Assembly (NCBI RefSeq): GCF_023101765.2
Contig: NC_064220.1
Span: forward strand, 5,146,001 to 5,210,000
DNA from: Spodoptera frugiperda
Taxonomy: Eukaryota; Arthropoda; Insecta; Lepidoptera; Noctuidae
Length of the DNA: 64,000 nucleotides
Reading direction: 5' to 3'
Shown here: piece after piece, positions 10,200-23,582 of the stretch
Numbering within the stretch: the first letter of the stretch is position 1
Layout of the letters: each line of letters opens with the position of its first letter
Program-made: the position numbers and the translations under genes
Notes under the pieces: model-generated
What the model was told of the DNA's origin: nothing
The model's database searches: none
What the model saw: only the letters and a program-made list of their open reading frames with translations

Positions 10200-11330
10200 T
10201 TCTACAGGGGTATTACAGAATCACAGGGACACACAATTATCAAAATAAACTGAATTAGCTTCAGGTGTTAAAAAAGGTTTAAATTAAGAATTAACCAGTT
10301 AACTTAGGTCAGTACCATATCGTTTAGGAAAATTCCAGGATAAATTGTCTATGTGCAGTGTTTCAGTTCAATGACCACACTGACGTCAATATCATTTTTA
10401 AAACGTCAAACACTAAATACGAAGCCATGACATGACGTTACACATGCATTTTTTATCTGTGACGCTAACAAAACATCCAATCGATTGAACTTCTAAATTT
10501 AAACGGCACAGTTCGCGTGGGTTTCTGGTAACTGTCGTCATTTGCTTATGATTTTTTAATGAAATCAATATTAGCGTTGCAAAGGCACTGATCGATAATT
10601 CTAGCAGAGACTTCGCATGCACCTTTTTATAGAAATAATGACATAATTTGTCGTAGCCATACAACGTAGACGTCATACTGACGCAGTAGCTGCTGTCTTT
10701 CGCATGGAAGTTTTATGTTGAACTTGGTTATTTAAATAATTGTACCTCGTTTGAAAATATGTATCGTACAAAAAAGAAATCATGGTACATTTTGGTATAG
10801 ATAAACCATACAATAGGGATGATGGGGTATGAATATTAAAAATCTATTTAGTCCTTCATTTAGATAATGAACATATGTTAGACACGTATTTTTTTATTTA
10901 TTAAACAGCAATTTTTTTAACTTGGCATTTAAGATAACAATGCTTATATAAAACAAATCAAAGTTTAGGAGTGGGCGCACGCATAGGTAATTTCTACGTA
11001 TAAATAAAAAATACGTGTCTAATATTTTAAAAGAATCTACAATTTTCTAAAATAATTTGAACTCTGCTTTATAACATAACAATAATAAATAAACATGTTC
11101 TCATGTGGGTACATTTTACAAAAGAGTTTTGGAAATTGGGAAACAATAAAATCACAATACATAAATTGTCGTTCAATTCATTGAATGTATTTCAATCGTA
11201 TAGTTCCTCTGTTCTCCCTTTGTTGTTGTAACTGATCAGGCGGAGTTAATTACATTGCCATTATGTATTAACAAAAGCTATGTTTAATTGTGTTTATCAC
11301 GTGTAGCGTGACCCGCTGACCCGGGCCGTA
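10200..11330. other. AT-rich non-coding stretch
   Basis: No exon, RNA or repeat family recognised. Isolated short open frames (for example 10413-10676 minus) lack support. Confidence 0.5.
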
Positions 11331-11346
11331 CCCCCTTATCCCGGGA

Positions 11347-11554
11347 CAGGGCTGCCCCTCTACGAGATCTTTAATGCGAAAAACGTTTGCTTTATACGAC
11401 ATTATGTGAAAAGTAAGGCTTTTGAGCCTCATATGTTGTGATTTTTTTTTATGTAAGTCAAATATAGCAACCTTTAGGCGCTAATGAGTTTATAAACACT
11501 TAACAGTAAGGTTCTATAGTTTTAATTTGTGCAATTATTCTCTAGGCAGCCCTG
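11347..11554. mobile_element. possible hAT-like MITE
   Basis: Ends are perfect 10-bp inverted repeats, CAGGGCTGCC at 11347-11356 and GGCAGCCCTG at 11545-11554, the style of hAT termini. No matching 8-bp target duplication is visible in the flanks, so this may be chance or an eroded insertion. Confidence 0.35.
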
Positions 11555-12402
11555 TTCGCTCGTTTCATGGACTCGCCCCAGCACCTATCAGCTTTTAACC
11601 CCATAAATCGCAACGGTTCGCAGACGTGACTATGCTACTTCCGAGTTCCCCTAAATTGAACGCCCCCACTTTTTGCGCTCAACACTGGTAGCGAATTCCA
11701 CGAGAATTTCCCAAAGGCAATTTAGTGTATACGATGTAGCTAGCTGCTGTTTAAATTGTTATTACAGAATGCAGATGTTTCGATTTCTTACATTCTATTT
11801 TAAAACTGTTATTTAAAATGGGTAGTTCTGGAACTTGAATGTATTTCTTAATAAATCACCATATCTGTTTTTGCTTGAGGGCAAAAAAGTAGAGTGAGAA
11901 TAGCAGTGTGCTTACAGAATATTTGTTTTTTACCAGCTGTTACACTCTCCTATGGGAACAAAATAACCACGTAATTAGTTGCAAATAGCTCAAGAGTGAC
12001 TAGTTAAACGACCTACGCAGCTTTATAAAGAAACAAAACCATTTACAACAATTGAAAGCAGGGGGCAAACTTTGTTCCCATTTCCTATAGCACCAAAAGT
12101 ATCGTCCAACCAAATCCATATTACTGCCGAATGTTATATTTATTTTATTGGCTGTAACATCAGATCTGGTCGTTAGTAAACAAAGAATCAAATAAAATAT
12201 GTGACGCATGTGCCACGGGTGCTTGCCCAAACATTTTATTAACAAAGTTTTTGAATCAGCTAAATGTTCGGGCTCTTAGCCGCCCTTAACTGTGGCGTCC
12301 TTTTGTAAGGACAGCTATTTATAGGATACACGGGGAAGTCGTGGCTTCGTTGAAATTTTTATTTTGTGATATTTTTATTTATTTTTTTTTTTTTCTTACA
12401 AA

Positions 12403-12601
12403 ACGTTGCCCCCACACTAGGATTTGCTCCTGTATCGTGGGTGCGTTTACAAACATACAAGTTCACATACACATGACACCCAGACCTGAAACAACAATTT
12501 GTGGATCACACAAAGAGTTGCTCCATGCGGGAATCGAACCCGCTACCCGTTGCGTGGCAGCCAGTTGCCCAGCCACCGCACCAACCGTGCAGTCATGCAA
12601 G
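12403..12601 (-). repeat. family-A tRNA-derived SINE-like copy
   Basis: On the minus strand: TGCACGGTTGGTGCGGTGGC, a box-B-like GGTTCGATTCC, then the family body CTTTGTGTGATCCACAAATTG and a tail ending in ACCCACGATAC. Fuller of the six copies in the window (others at 19411, 25619, 46040, 50163, 60480). The open frame over it is spurious. Confidence 0.85.
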
Positions 12602-13329
12602 ATATCTAAAGATGATTTCTTAAGTCATAATATTATGATATAAACCATGGGGACAGTTTAAGAAACTACATGCTAATATTCAAAGTTAGTACGGATTTAC
12701 TTAAAGTCGTCCACACGTATTCGTATAAGTGTTTGAAATATCATCGAAAAGCGTTTTTAATTACTATCTTTAAAGCCATCGGAGAAGAAAAATACTACAA
12801 ACTACGTTTTGTAAAACAAGTTCTTTTGAAGAAAGACCAACGTGTCAAACTTCAATTTTTATTCGTATTATCAGTCTATAATTTCGAAAATAAATAATAT
12901 TTCATTGAGAAAACAACGACTTACTCTGGTTTACCTATTTATAAACATAATCTAGTCATTTTTTTCAAAACGCTATCGATTAAAAAAATTGGGCAATGTC
13001 TCTCGCCTTCCCCAATCCTTGGAAGAGGTCTCGTATCTACTTACAGTGTGACCTACTTAGCAAACGAATTCTTAAAAGGACCCTTTCTAATATTATACAC
13101 TACCTATAAATAAAATGTACTTTTTTGCTTTGCTTCCCTATTAGATCTGTTTGTATTGTAGAAACTGTAATATTCCTACCAATACACTCCATTTTATCAC
13201 ATCAATCAAATTCCTCGTACGTAAACAACAACATAGCTGGTATACAAATCTATTTAATAAACATCAGTCTCCAAGGACTAATTTAACATAGTTTTGTATG
13301 ATAGCACGTTTATAAAGTAATCGAATAGC

Positions 13330-13455
13330 CGGGGAGGGCGCGTGCCGGTTGCCTAGCAACGCATCTGGGACATAAACCGGGTCGCCGGGAAACCTTCAAC
13401 CCAAGCCCGGGGTGGCCGACTGAATGCACCGATACCATGTACGGCAGTACGCGTT
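13330..13455. promoter_or_regulatory. GC-rich patch with an RFX X-box-like site
   Basis: Strongly GC-rich island inside AT-rich sequence. Contains GTTGCCTAGCAAC at 13348-13360, a near-ideal X-box (imperfect inverted GTTGC/GCAAC). It could be a regulatory element; no exon boundary could be assigned. Confidence 0.35.
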
Positions 13456-13459
13456 CTTA

Positions 13460-16400
13460 CCATTTGAAATTCAAAACGTTATGGAGAGGCTTTGAAGATT
13501 TTTGTTCCATGTCCATAGAATAACTTTGTTCTTCTTTTGACATGTTGGTAAGTACCTAAGGGCTTCTTTTAAACTATTTATTTGGTGGTGAATAGTGAAT
13601 GTGCGATAACATTTCGTTATGTTTTTATCTGCTTATTTATCAGTCAGATATTAATATTATACCTATTACATTGAAGTGCCTGAAAAAGTGGATATGCAAG
13701 AAAAATTGGCCACAAATCGCACTCTCTAGAATTAGAATAAGGAACGACCAAGGAACTTGGAATTCAGTTCTTAGTACACCAATTGTAGTTCTAAAAAATA
13801 GTTAAATAACTTCTATTGATACAATAAATACAACATGTTATGTTGTTCCCTCCAGAGCTGAGCATTAGTGTGGGTCGCATTGCGCTGCGAGCTGTCTATC
13901 TGATAACTATTTGTGCCTTTCCATTTTTGTATTTGCTATAAAAATTGTGCCTCTCGTATTTCCATCAACATCATTCGAAACGGATTAGTCTTCAAAAGGC
14001 ATTTATTGATTCCTGTTGCAGTTTGCAGCTTTGTGTACGAATCGATTGACAGCTCGTTTGACCATTGTGATTTTAAAATGGTATTTTAGTTTAGTTTTTT
14101 CTGTGGTACATATTTTCGACGTAGGTCTGCTATTTAAGTATTTTTAACAACATGTTCTTTTAATCTGTTTAGCATGTTCAATAATAATAATGTTCAAGAA
14201 AATACTTACTAGATATCTAATTATCTATGGACCAAAGAAAACTTCTGCATCACATCACTTTAATCACGTTCTTTTGGGCTTACTTTTAGTGATTCGAAAC
14301 AAAATACTTATCGACATTTTCTACTGAGAACGATATAAATAGCAATTTTCATTAAGGGTAAAGAAAATATTGAACCTAAACACTAAAAACATTAAGGTAG
14401 GAAGCTATCAGTAATAAAAGTAATTTACTGTACAAAACTTGCATGCCGTTAAATACACAAAAGCTGTTGTCTCCATACAAATTACCTTCACTAAGCCGAA
14501 TGCTTTGTCATTTCACTGTAATGAATGGTTTATACCTATACTGGGTAATCGATCGACAGAAATGAGCTGCCGCTAACGTATTCACTAGTTATTGTACAAA
14601 ATGAGTCCGAGGTTTCATCGCCTATGCCTAAATCTATCGTATACGAAATTTGTAGTTCATAATGATACTAGTCTTGTTTTGAGGTCGTTTCTAGTTTTTT
14701 TAAAATTTTATATACCACTTTTTGGTCCACTTAATATTAATTTACTTAATATATACATATGGTCACCTCAAAATCACAAAAAAGTTCATTTATTATTAAG
14801 TAAATGTTAGATTTCTTTTTTTATAACTCCACTATTGAATATAACACGTCTTTTGAACCAGATACACTTTTAAAACAATAATATATGTTCGATTAGTAAT
14901 TTTAAATTAACTGACAATTCAAGGACAGATTGACGATTGCTATGCTGATAGCATAACTACATTTTTACTGATAACAATGTAGGTGTAGCTAATATAACAG
15001 AGATTACTTTAAGGATCAAATCTGACAGCACAATAACAAAATGGGATAGATGACCGACATGACCGTAAACCTAGTAACAGAAATAAATAAAGATTGAAAC
15101 GAGGACAAGTTAAAATATATAATATATAATAATGAGTTAATCCGTGAACATGGCGCTTGCAACAGTGCCGAAATATCGGAAACTCGATAAAATAAATAAA
15201 CATGGTAAATATCCCGTTATAAGTTCTAATAATAAAGTTAAAATACTTCTTGAATGGTGTTAAAACATTTCTATTTATCCATGAAAAGTAAAACCTTTGT
15301 AATATTCGAACTACTTTCCAACAAAACCAACCCAAGTTTCTATACGTATAAGATCCGCAAGATACCAGGCGCACAGAAAACAGTAGGAGATACAAATATT
15401 AAAATGTTAAATTAAAACCTCGTTTGTGTGCATCGTTCGGTGGGGCGGGTCGACGGCCGCGCGACCTACTTGCAGCTGAAGCCGCGTGCTGCAGACATCC
15501 ACCATGAAATATGAACGGAATCTGATACTGTTACAACGTGTCCATTTGAATAATATGGAAAATAGTCTTCCATTTTCTTAACGGCCGAGTAAGGAATACT
15601 TTAGGTCGTGTTTCATTCTCTACCTATTAATTTTAGAAAGCTTCTATTTTTTGCTACCCTTGTTTTATGTGTTTTGAAATTTAGGGCGCTACAAAACTAT
15701 CACGATTCTATGAGGTATCAATTGGGTAGAATATTACTAACAGTATAATGCCTCTCTTTTATTAGCCGGGCCTAATTTCTGGAGTTGTTACATTATAATC
15801 AACATAGAAATTCCCTAATATTTTAGCTCATACAGAAATGTATAACAAAATCATCAAGTTGTCGTACTTAACCAAAAGACACACTGTAAAGTAGGTAGCA
15901 TTGCCAAAGTATAGAAGAATAAAAAGATATTTCAGAACAAAGTAATTAAACTTTAGGTCCAAAAATTTTGGTAGAAAGAGTTACTTTCCCAGAATCTCTT
16001 CCAAAAGCAAAATGTTCTTCATAGGGATGCATTTATTGCACACACACTTTATATCTCCTACGTGTAGTCTGTAAAGTCATTTAAACTTTACCGATGCCAG
16101 TGTTCCTCTTGTTCTTCGCTATGTAGCTTGAATATCATATTAGACTAGAGCTACAAAATTAGTATTAATTTTTCTTTGGTTAGGTTGGATGATGTTAGAA
16201 CATAGAGATTTTGAGTACTACGCGTGTGATAATTCGTAAGGGCAGGCAGATGAGGAGGAGTTTTTATGCTTAGCCAAATTATTTGTTTATTTAAAAGCTT
16301 CATGCATATGTTCAAATGTATTTGGTGAACATAACGCCGTTGGCATTTTCTGCAATTATATTATTGGTTTCATGCACATATTTTAGGATTTTGTAAAATA
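13460..16400. other. non-coding stretch, nothing firm recognised
   Basis: AT-rich with one GC-rich patch at about 15440-15510. No coding exon, tRNA or named repeat seen. Confidence 0.5.
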
Positions 16401-16407
16401 TTTTTTT

Positions 16408-16525
16408 TTGGAATAGGAGGCATACAAGCAGATGGATCACCATGATGGTAAGCGATTAGCGCCACCCATGGACACTCCTTACACCAAAGGAGTTTCAGGT
16501 GCGTTGCCGGCTTTAAAAAGGTTGT
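16408..16525 (-). repeat. family-B SINE-like copy
   Basis: Minus-strand copy of the GCCGGCAACGCAC...GGTGTCCATGGG-type repeat, with GCTTACCATCATGGTGATCC. Confidence 0.8.
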
Positions 16526-16641
16526 TTGTTCTATAGTTTAGGAAGATGTTAGATTTCAATTAACTTTTCAATTAAAGTTCCCGATATCATTACTGAGTTT
16601 TATTAAAATATTTGTCTAATTACTTCTAACTAAATCTGCTT

Positions 16642-16790
16642 GGCTTTCTGTAACTTTCAATTCGAAAGACCGAAATGAACTCGGTCGCGGTCCTTCATGT
16701 CATTGGTTGTGAGAATAATCTCGACCAATGACGAGCGAGAATGCGATGGAACTCACTTCGAAAGTTCAAATTGACAGTTACAGAATAGCC
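16642..16790. repeat. foldback mini-element
   Basis: Inverted ends at 16642-16662 and 16769-16790 match except for one gap and one mismatch (GGCTTTCTGTAACTTTCAATT). The centre holds a second inverted pair, GTCATTGGT (16699-16707) with ACCAATGAC (16724-16732). Almost the whole element can fold back. Confidence 0.7.
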
Positions 16791-17142
16791 TAAGTGTATA
16801 TAAGTGCAGTTGAACAAAAATATCGATGACACCTTAAAGTGATATAACACAGTTGCAGACAGAAATAGCATTTTCATTCCAAAGAATACAATGTGTTTGA
16901 GCTCAATATGGTTCTGACACGAAACCAGTTGAAGTTTTTGGGAAAGGAAAAATGTTATTTTGATTTAGATAAATATGACTATTATTTGAAAGTTCTTTTG
17001 AAAGAATTTTGCTGAAGTGGAAGTTATAGTAAAATGTTTCTGCCATATTGTCTTTTCCCATTGTCTGGAAAATCGGTTTGAGATGGTAAACCTTATTATT
17101 ATGGTTGGATTTTTACAAGCCATTAATCTTTTACAATATGCA

Positions 17143-17184
17143 GTCATTCAAATAATAACATTATAATTACATTATTTGAATGAC
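17143..17184. repeat. hairpin-forming inverted repeat
   Basis: Perfect 14-bp arms GTCATTCAAATAAT (17143-17156) and ATTATTTGAATGAC (17171-17184) with a 14-nt spacer. Confidence 0.75.
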
Positions 17185-17245
17185 ATTCGGTATAAGAAAT
17201 AACATTCGTAAATTGATTGTAAACTTAGCATGTGATAATGTGTAT

Positions 17246-17263
17246 TGGCGCCCAACATGGGTC
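17246..17263 (+). repeat. LTR primer-binding-site-like remnant
   Basis: TTGGCGCCCAACATGGGT resembles the tRNA primer-binding sites that follow 5' LTRs of insect retrotransposons. Two relatives lie on the minus strand near 20283 and 22458. No gag or pol frame is next to it, so at most it marks a decayed LTR. Confidence 0.35.
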
Positions 17264-17269
17264 TCTTTA

Positions 17270-19400
17270 CAAACCGAAAATTAAACAAAAACCGTTCGAA
17301 ACGACTTGAAACTACGAAACGTACGGAACATTCACAAAAATCTCAGTATAAAACACGTTGACGGTTTTATTCGATTCCGATACTTAGTGGGAACGCTATG
17401 CATACTGGGCCGTTGCAAAAACTAAACAATAAAATGATTTTTCTTGGCAACTTCTGCAGCGTTTTGCAGATTCAAAGTTGAACGAACTGAGCTTGTCCCG
17501 GCCGACCAATAGGGCGTCCGTACGCGCAATGCGACGACCTCATTGGACGGTAGTGCATTCAAAAGACCTGCACATGTGACGTTTTTGGAACAACACCACA
17601 TTATTTATTGTCACGTGTTTTAAACAAATGGTTTTGTTACTTTTTTCATATATCTAATCTGGTGTACTATAGCTGTCATGATAGTTGCATGTTTAAGGAC
17701 AGTAAAGACTGTATATTCTCAACATTTCGAAAGTATGTGCTGCTATTGAAATGTTTCTTTTGGTTCTCCTTACCACAAAAAAATTAGTCTGAAGTATATT
17801 GGGACTTGGTGCCGAAGTAACATTAAGTTTTGTTTTCATATCCAACAAAAAGTTTTTACTTTAGTATCGTGTCTGTGCAGTAGACACTGTAGATTGTCAT
17901 TAAATAGTTGTTTTGCAGTACATGTAAATCACTCGGCGTCGCCTATTTGGAACCGGCCCAGAAATCTGAATAGCTTAAGTTAATGCAAGCCATACCTTGC
18001 TATATTTAGGTCAGTTTTACTTTGTTTTACATTATTTGCCTATGCGCAAAACCGAGTTATCGAGTTTCGAAGATTTCGAACAGTGGCAGTTAAAATATTG
18101 CATGTTCGTGTTTATTTGTTAATTTCATCGGTATATTACTTTAGTTACAGAAAAATGGTCTGGATTCTTCTTAGTTAGAGTAAAATGTTCTGGATTCTTC
18201 GTTCTTCTTTATCTTTTCTTTTCTATAATATGCTCTATATCTTTCACAAATTATATCAATGAAGAAAATACAACCATTTATTAATTACGTATCTTCATTT
18301 TTAGTCTATATCAGAGACGCGTTGCTACTGAAAATGCTATTGATAAAGCCCATTACTAACAACATTTCCGACTCAACAATCTACCCATTTGACCACTTTC
18401 CCAGTTGATGGTACATGATGATGAGATCTTTGTAAATTCAATTAATAATGACGGCAGCGTCGAAATGTGTATGCTGTAACGTAATGGAGTTCCATTTTGT
18501 CAAGTGTAACAGCTAATAGGAGACGCGACCTGTTAATAAATTGAATTCATGGTGATAAAAGATTCCCCATCTTTGAGTTTGAATACAATTCGAGCTTCTA
18601 TACGCTTGAGTCCTACTTTCTTGGCCTTTTTCAAATTATCGGGTGATTGACTTCTACATGACGGCGTCATCGATTGAGTTTTCGCAAGTATGTTACCTAC
18701 TGTTCAGTGATGTTGGGTTTGAAGTCCAAGTTGAACAACTATACATTCCTAATACTATATTGATATTTAATTTTTAAATATAATGATATTTAATTTTGCA
18801 AGTTGGTTATAAGATAACACTTTTACACGTCAATCTTTGAAATAACTAGATGAAGCCGACTCTGAGAAGAAATGCTGAAACAAACTCAAATACAAGTAAG
18901 TAAGCCTTCTATCAATCCCACAACTTAGGTCATCTATTTATAAAGAAACATACACGAGGATGACTTTAATTAAGTGCAGGCTTGTCATAAAATGAAACAG
19001 TTTCCCTCCTGGGACGTATAACAAATTCTCCAAGGGCAGAGTGACATGAATGCAGCGTTAGAAGACGTTCAATCCGTTTAGTGGCTGACAAGATTAGCCT
19101 CTCTCACACTCCCGCAAGATAGCCTTATTCATAGTCAACTCGGTTATAACTTTATTCGTTTATACTCCGTTCCTGTGTCAAACGATCCGTTTTTCCAGTG
19201 GTAAATGGCCTAATTCTTGATTCGTTTTGGAACTCATTGATAAATTCCTTCTAGAATGTTGACTTTTGGCCCAATTTGGTTGGTTAAAGGTTTTGTGTCA
19301 GATACAGGGAATAACATAGAATGTTCTGGTAATATGATTGATGTTTGGTAAGTGGATCAACTCTTGTGACTCTCTTGACAGTGCAGAATTTTATATTCAC
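17270..19400. other. non-coding stretch with a 30-bp tandem duplication
   Basis: No gene seen. Positions 18141-18170 and 18171-18200 are tandem copies with few differences (both end TCTGGATTCTTC). Two CCAAT-like motifs lie in a GC-richer patch near 17500-17560. Confidence 0.5.
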
Positions 19401-19410
19401 GCATTTTTTT

Positions 19411-19590
19411 AGGAACGTTGCCTCACACTATTATCGTCTCCTGAGTCGTGGGTGTGTTTACAAACATACAATTTCACATGCACATGACACCCAGACTCGA
19501 AACAACAATTTGTGGATCACACAAAGACTTGCTTCGTGCGGGAATCGAAAACGCTACACGTTGCACGGCAGCCAGTTGCCTAACCAGTCA
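19411..19590 (-). repeat. family-A SINE-like copy
   Basis: Minus-strand copy with the CTTTGTGTGATCCACAAATTG body and a degraded box-B region; 3' body reads ACCCACGACTCAGGAG. Confidence 0.82.
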
Positions 19591-19599
19591 ATTATTAAA

Positions 19600-22200
19600 T
19601 TTCTTTAAAAAATAGCCTGTACCATACATTTATGTGGCATGTTAAATAAAGATTTCAAACTTATGAAAGAAATGTTCGCACCATTTTTAAAGTTAACTCA
19701 TAGATTTGTCGGTGGATAAGGAAAGCGTAACAACTACAATATTTCTCTAATTATTAATTATTTTATTGTTGACGCCTTAACGATTTTAAGCATGTTTCGT
19801 ACATATTTTTATTTCAATGGCCATTACATAAGTCTTGTAAGGAACAGCCGTTTATTTTAACACGTTAAATGGGTTTATAGAACTCGTAATTTAAAAACAA
19901 ACATTATGGAATCGAAACGTACTATTTCTTTTCTTAATTGTAGAACTATTAAAAATTCCGAAGATTTCTCTTTTAGTTTATCACGCAATTAACTTATTGA
20001 TAAAGGGGTTTTGGTTTATTAGGGACAAAAGGAACATTACAATTATAATTATTGTTAATAGTTATTTGGACCTATTTTTTTTATGTTACTTATGTAATTT
20101 TTTACGTTAATAAAAATAGATACCTGACAATCAATTAATGAATATTTATTTTACATTTTATGTACATTTATACAATAGCGGACTTAATGCCAAATAGTGT
20201 ACCTTTGAAACATAAAAATAATATCAGACATTTTAAAACTGATAATATTTAAAAACGTAATGTTTTCTTGTACTTAATTGCTAGTCCCACGGTGGGCGCC
20301 AATTTCAAATAATGGATTTCAAACTTTTTGCATTGCAGTGAAGCAGTCAGGTTTGAGTTAGTACAAAATTGGGAGGACTTGCATCGTAAAATGCAGGAAA
20401 GCAAGACTGGACTGGCGTTATCTTGAAAGTGTAGATAAAAGGATGTAAAGACGCTTTGTGAAGCACCTTAGCATTTGACACTGAGCTTTTAAAATTTTCC
20501 ACACTTCAAAAGAAAATTCAAAGGCTTTTATGTTAGTGCATAGCGTTATTATTTACAGGTAAAGATGTGGGGTACACAGCCCCTGTTTGTTATAAAATGA
20601 TATTTATTTCCTAAGTTTATAGTTACTTTCTAAGTGCTTTGCTGTGATTCAAGAAATGAGTTTTGCTTGTTTGCGTTAGTATGTTACGTTTTCGTTTTAC
20701 GTTGGACTCTATACATAAATATAGCTTTTTTTTTTCTAATTAATTATTAGTAGTGGCTCCCAAACAAAAATGCACAATCGATCAATTCATGTTCGGACAC
20801 CCATATATTTTAATTTGATAAAAAAATGTGTTTTTGTAACAATAAAAAACGTCTAATCTCCAAAAATACTAAACATGTACTAATGCCTCATATAAAGATA
20901 GCAAAATATAACCCAAAAAGCGAATGTATCACGAATCACGGACCAATTCAATTTCATAGGTCATTTGGTTGTGTGGGTATGAGTGGCGATTGTCAAAGTT
21001 CCAAGTATGGGGAGAACTGGAACGCATTTGGCAACTAGACCGCGAAACTCGGACGGGAATCGAAATTATATCTCGCGTTCGTAGATTATATTTAATTGTG
21101 TGCCAGACGTCTGTCGAAATTGTCGTACACCGAGATTTCTGTTGAAATAAATGTTCTGTTTTGATACTTGTATAATACTTAGTTATTTTAAGTGAAATAT
21201 CAGTCTTTTTGATTTAGTTGATCCAACGTCACGCCTTTTGTCTCCGGATTATGACTTGTTATACCGCTTGATTTAGGAATTTGTTTTTTATTTTCAACTG
21301 CATATTAAATTCTAATAATGATTGTATCTTCTAGACATTGATTTCAATTTCGATGTCTCCAGTTCGATATGTGTATTGTACTTATGCCTGACGTTTGGAT
21401 TCGCCTCTTACGGTGATTATATTGCAGGTAACTAATAATACTATCAGTTTTATTCTACTTGTCTATCTTAGGGCTCTTTAAATTTCGACGATACGTTTAC
21501 CCTGCCGCTGGTTCTAATGCAGTAGCATAGTACTATGTGATAACCAGCGGTACTTAAATGTGCGAAAGTCACACGAAACATCATCGAAAGAACTCCTAAT
21601 GTTCAGTATACAATACGAAAATATCAATCTTCCAATTACAAAGTTTATCGCATATAAATATGTGTACTGACGGTACATACAATATTTACAAGGGGTGAGT
21701 TCCTGGCGCATCTGGGCTGGCAGCGTGGTTGGCCGGCCGCCCAACGATCGCCGACCCAATTACTATGCCGAGTTACGAGCCTCTACTTAGTCGGCTGCGG
21801 TGTACCTGATTATATACTGCTGTTGATACTTTCTGAAACTGTGGTCGATTTCACCAACCTCCCCCTAAACCATTTCTTAGCTAAAAGTTACTTAGCGTTA
21901 GTGACGTGGCAGTTAAACTAACCCCTTACTTGTAGTGTTAGGTGTCAAATCGTCCAAATGTCAACGTCGCAAATTGGCGATTGAACGGCTATTTCAAAGT
22001 TATACCAAAAAATGTTATCATCAACCAATTTGCTGAACATGTAAATAATTGTAGGCAAGTATACAACATCGTTTATTTAAATGCATAACGATATGAGCTA
22101 ACAAAAACTTCCAATCGAGACATTATAGAGTATTGGAACAACATTTGTTTTGGCAGTCGGTCCACAGACAGAATAATTAGCAGCCGATGCTTTCATTGAA
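19600..22200. other. non-coding stretch, one LTR-like trace
   Basis: AT-rich; a minus-strand TTGGCGCCCACCGTGGGACT at about 20283-20302 resembles an LTR primer-binding site. A GC-rich patch at 21690-21760 is unexplained. No convincing exon. Confidence 0.45.
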
Positions 22201-22311
22201 GGCTGTCATCATATAATGACGTCATGCTCGCTCACCCCGCTCCGCACATAAAGGTCAAATATCGTAGGTACCAAGTACGTACGTAACAGACGCGTTTGAG
22301 CAAAACAAGTA
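22200..22311 (+). promoter_or_regulatory. candidate promoter/5' exon ending at a strong donor
   Basis: Contains a CRE-type TGACGTCA (about 22218-22225), a GC-richer run, and ends at AACAA|GTAAGTAT, a near-consensus donor at about 22309. No in-frame coding start was identified. It could be a non-coding first exon or chance. Confidence 0.22.
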
Positions 22312-22457
22312 AGTATCTCTAATGACTACTTAAATATAACGACATTTTTTGGCATAACATGTTAAGATATCATAGAACTTTATCTAATGTGTAGATAAAG
22401 ACAGAAAAAACGAACGTATAATATAAATCGTAGAAACAAAGTTCACTAAATGTAAGT

Positions 22458-22600
22458 CCCACGTTGGGCGCCAGTAAGGATTTTAATTGATGTCTGAAAT
22501 ATAGGTAAGTAGTTTCGATTTCACAAACAATATAATATATAGAATAAGTAAATTGTTGTGGCAGTCGATGTGGCGAGCCGGCGACATCGCGTATCATACG
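22458..22600 (-). repeat. possible LTR remnant with primer-binding-site-like end
   Basis: On the minus strand a GC-rich GATGTCGCCGGCTCGCCACA precedes, after about 100 nt, CTGGCGCCCAACGTGGGACT. The arrangement fits an LTR end followed by a primer-binding site. No second LTR or coding region was found nearby. Confidence 0.35.
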
Positions 22601-23582
22601 ATGAATAACTGCAGGAATCAGCCAAGGTCGGCTAAAATAAGGCTTTATTGCTAAATCTACACAGTTATTTTCGGTTTGTATTCAACGCAAATGTTGTATT
22701 TCGATTTGTCCAATGTATTTTAGTTACTTTGAACGTATATTCAGACTTTAGTCCATAAACAGAGTCAGATGTAATGTGTTATTTTAACAATGTGTGCAAT
22801 TCCTAATGATTTCGAAATTGATGTAGTTTATAAAGTACCTATTTATGGTTTAATTCGAATAAATAATTTGACTTTGATTTTGAAATGATGTTGTCATTCA
22901 ACAAAATAAGAATCATCATTAAATGTCGTACAAGCATTTATAATATTAACATAGACATTTTTTTTTAAATAGCACACATTTATTAGACTAGTATCTAACT
23001 ATCTAAGTGAAGATAATATATTACGTTGGCTCGGCTAAATATAATTATCTGTTGGTTGTGCAGTCATTTATCAAAGTGAGGCAGAGAAGGGCCCATTCAA
23101 GAGTCTAGTGTTGGCACTCCTCCCAGACTGAATGTCTACCCTCCAACTTTCCTCATTTGCACTAGATATACAACGGCATATATCATATGCACAGAGAATT
23201 TGGCATCTGTTAGTACATTACTTTGAATTTGATCTTGTCACGTTTTCTATGATGGCTTATTGAATTTAGAGTTCGAGAGTAAAGTTGGTGTTTTAGATAT
23301 TATATTGACGTGTAATAAAAATTGTTTGAGAGCAGGGAATGAAATCAATAATTGTGAAAAAATATATTGTTCTAAAGAAGTAGAAGGACTGGATCCTATC
23401 CTACTGGAAAAAGTGGTTTGTTCTTTTTCCATTTATTTATAACAAAATATTTATAACTAAATTACAAAACTTCAAAAGTAACATAAATAAATAAATAAAA
23501 TAAAATATAAAACTAAATGTTTCGGTATTTAAATAAATACTGAAATAAGAAAACTGAACCATGATAAAATATAATTCACGTT

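Noticed and set aside
12341..12643. Open frames sharing CGSHKELLHAGIEPATR-type text (12341, 19345, 46022, 50150, 60353)
   Set aside because: All are readings of the family-A SINE-like repeat, so the shared peptide reflects the repeat and not a protein family.
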